Shown here: piece after piece, positions 62,078 to 64,000 of the stretch
Numbering within the stretch: position 1 is the first letter of the stretch
How the letters are laid out: each line of letters starts with the position of its first letter
Source of the DNA: Phalacrocorax aristotelis
Lineage: Eukaryota; Chordata; Aves; Suliformes; Phalacrocoracidae
Assembly: GCF_949628215.1 (NCBI RefSeq)
Contig: NC_134279.1
Location: 14,163,541 to 14,227,540 of the forward strand
Length of the DNA stretch: 64,000 nt
Direction: 5' to 3'
Position numbers and translations under genes: made by a program
Notes under the pieces: model-generated
The model's input: only the letters and a program-made list of their open reading frames with translations
What the model was told of the DNA's origin: nothing
Database searches by the model: none

Positions 62078-62415
62078 TGGATTCTGGCAAAAGGAGTGAA
62101 ACCATGGCTTGCAGCCTCATCACCTTCCTCACCATCATCAGCCTCTGCCATTCACGGGTCTCTGTCCAACCACAAAAAAATGCCTGGGTTACCCTCGCAA
62201 GCTTAATGAGAGTGGAGTCGATACACCTGTCCTCAGCCAGCGCAGATAACCCCCTTACAACGTCTTGTGGGGACTCATGGTTGACTGGATGGGGAATCAC
62301 AGGATGGTTCAAGGAAATAGTAAAAACAGCTATAGAAATTCTAATAATATTCCTAATTTTGCGTTTAATTTTGCCATTCTTTTGTCAGTACTTGCAGCGA
62401 TTAATAGAACAGTAA
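62077..62415 (+). pseudogene. env: ERV env remnant with large internal deletion
   Basis: A signal-peptide-like start (MACSLITFLTIISLCHS) and a short surface-protein N-terminus are joined directly to a membrane-proximal and transmembrane tail (GWFKEIVKTAIEILIIFLIL, ending LIEQ). In between, most of the surface subunit and the transmembrane ectodomain are missing. 112 codons remain in one open frame. Confidence 0.75.
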
Positions 62416-62437
62416 AAAATGTGTGGCTAATTCAAAA

Positions 62438-62771
62438 TAAAAATGGGGGAGGTGTGGGGGATGTATTTGCAAGTAACTAAGCACTGTTTGACACATCCTT
62501 GAACTGAAGCAACGTGGCAGTAAAAAACAGAGACAGGAGTGTGGGAATGCCAAGAAGGATTTAAGTAAGCAAAAACAAATGAGGTAGCGCAAATAGAACA
62601 GCCTATTAGAATGTAGCATAAGGCGCGTGCTTAGAGTTAGCTAACAAATAATGAACTGTTTGTGTGCACGATCGTGTTGAGAACGTGTCGAAAAGATATA
62701 AGCAGTGAAAAGCTGGCAATAAAGGTCTTCTGTGGAACATATGTCAGGAGTCCGTGACATTCATCCCTGCA
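62438..62771 (+). mobile_element. ERV polypurine tract and 3' LTR
   Basis: AAAATGGGGGAGG purine tract, then LTR 62453-62771 (319 bp) from TGTGGGGGATG to CATCCCTGCA, which form imperfect inverted ends. The poly(A) signal AATAAA lies at about 62719 and a TATA-like ATATAAG at about 62697. Confidence 0.8.
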
Positions 62772-63430
62772 GGTTCCCAATGATTTTTCCTGCACTCCAA
62801 CTGTTCAACTGTGCAAAGAATGAAGCAACAGCACTATCCTTCTAACCAGATGATCGGAAACCTCACAGCTCTGGGAGCCTGTTTCAACCCCCTCCTGCAG
62901 GCACTGTAGGGGGTGGTGGGGAGATGTCTCCTATTCATGTGCATGTAATTCCCATGTCTGTCAAACGGCCCTGACTCCAGATGAATGCACATCAAGACAT
63001 GACTTCTGGCACACCCAGGTCTTCAGGCACATCACAGCAGAAACAAGTACTTACAGCAAATCTAAGCAAAATACTTAATCTTTTTGGCCAAAATGTTGTC
63101 CTGCAGTCACATTGGGCTAATATTTTGCTATTAAAGTGGGATTTTCACATGCAAGAAGTTGCCATGGCCTCCTTTCAAGCTTATGTCAGCTTGAATTTCT
63201 TTTTCCCCTCTATCAGCTTGGCCATTAAGCCCAAAGTAATCAATCTCCTGTTGCCCTTCTGTTTGACAACACTCCTCTTCCACTGACGAGGAAACCAGAA
63301 ACGCTGAGGGGGTAGGTATTTTGGGAACATTGCACCCAGTGAATAGCTGGAAACACCAAGCGAAACACTGCAGTAATTCTGATGTGTGATGCATAAAGCC
63401 CTTCATTTTGAGAGAGGTTTCAAAATAAAA
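62772..63430. other. Unannotated flank between ERV and next gene
   Basis: No gene or repeat family recognised in this 0.66 kb. Confidence 0.5.
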
Positions 63431-63434
63431 CACA

Positions 63435-64000
63435 GCAACTAGTCTAACTCATAACTGTTTATTGTAAATCACTCGAGTTTACACATCATTAATGGCAAAA
63501 TAACACTGTTGAAACACCTGCTGGATGAAATACAGAATAAAGACAACTCTTTCATATTATATGGCATAATTTAAAAAACAAGGAACAGATCAAAAAAGAA
63601 ACTATTTAAAAAATTTTTTTCCAGTCCTACATCTTTCCTGAAAATATCTGGGCCTGAGTCTCAGTTATCTCAAGATCCCTGCCTTGCCCAGGTCATGGAG
63701 CTGCACACAGCTGGGAAACAGGCATTCCCTCTCCAATGGGTAAGGCAGTGACCTTCTTTATAAATGAAAACCATGCCCTCTATCTTCAAAAGTGCTCCAG
63801 TGCTGACAGTACAAAGCCTCTCTCCTGCACTGGCTAACATCTAACACAAAGGGCTATATGTCCCATTAATTCCACATGCTTTTTTTTTTTTTAGTATTTT
63901 TTCTTCCCCCCCCCCCCTTTTTTTTTTAAAAAAGTTTTAAAATTCAGAAGTTGCACAACTGTCTTTATATTTTGCTCAGAAACCAATGGATGTTGCATGC
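63435..64000 (-). other. Probable 3' UTR end of the next gene (SCD5 by synteny)
   Basis: Minus-strand AATAAA (plus TTTATT, 63449-63454) in ACAATAAACAG, preceded on that strand by AT-rich sequence with A- and T-runs typical of a long 3' UTR. In vertebrates SCD5 follows TMEM150C on the same strand. No coding sequence is visible, so the name is inference only. Confidence 0.4.

Larger units (their letters stand above)
59100..62771 (+). mobile_element. Defective class II-like endogenous retrovirus
   Basis: Order protease - RT/RNase H - integrase - env remnant - polypurine tract - 3' LTR, all on plus. Gag is not recognisable between 58.8 and 59.1 kb, most of env is deleted, and no matching 5' LTR is present. 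Frameshifts and in-frame TGA codons break pol. The reading frames shift by -1 between protease and RT, as in betaretrovirus-type genomes. Confidence 0.9.

Overview
The window is a piece of a bird nuclear chromosome. Split genes with GT-AG introns, CpG-island promoters, a CR1 LINE and avian-type endogenous retroviral LTRs all point to a bird; I cannot fix the species. The gene order matches the vertebrate block HNRNPD - HNRNPDL - ENOPH1 - TMEM150C - (SCD5), on human 4q21.

Left part (1-14.1 kb): two paralogous RNA-binding protein genes on the minus strand. HNRNPD (AUF1) enters from the left edge; its 3' end lies outside and its start codon is at 7662. HNRNPDL is complete: seven coding exons, 301 codons, a TATA-box promoter at about 14.08 kb and a long 3' UTR with alternative splice sites ending near 9.6 kb. 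RRM exon lengths (169, 162 and 132 nt) are identical in the two genes, and both promoters carry the same AAAATGGCGG plus GGAAG block.

Middle part (14.1-51 kb): ENOPH1 on the plus strand starts about 600 bp from the HNRNPDL start site and shares its CpG island. All six coding exons are present and give exactly 261 codons; the product is the methionine-salvage enzyme enolase-phosphatase. TMEM150C follows on the minus strand, tail to tail with ENOPH1. Its seven coding exons total exactly 249 codons and a CpG island near 50.7 kb supplies a probable non-coding first exon. Poly(A) signals of the two genes overlap near 25.34 kb. Introns of TMEM150C hold a truncated CR1 element (34.0-36.25 kb).

Right part (41-64 kb): mostly non-coding, with retroviral remains. 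These are a solo LTR at 41.6-42.16 kb, a 22-bp minisatellite at 43.2 kb, a minus-strand element with LTR, tRNA-Lys-type primer binding site and a 49-bp tandem array (56.9-58.43 kb), and a plus-strand class II-like provirus (59.1-62.77 kb). The provirus keeps protease, RT/RNase H, integrase and a 3' LTR, lacks recognisable gag and most of env, and is clearly dead. A minus-strand poly(A) signal at 63.45 kb probably marks the 3' end of the next gene, expected from synteny to be SCD5.

I found no convincing new biological system. The most informative oddities are the shared promoter block of the hnRNP paralogues, the G18 run beside a splice donor, the spliced HNRNPDL 3' UTR, the overlapping poly(A) signals and the mosaic retroviral cluster.
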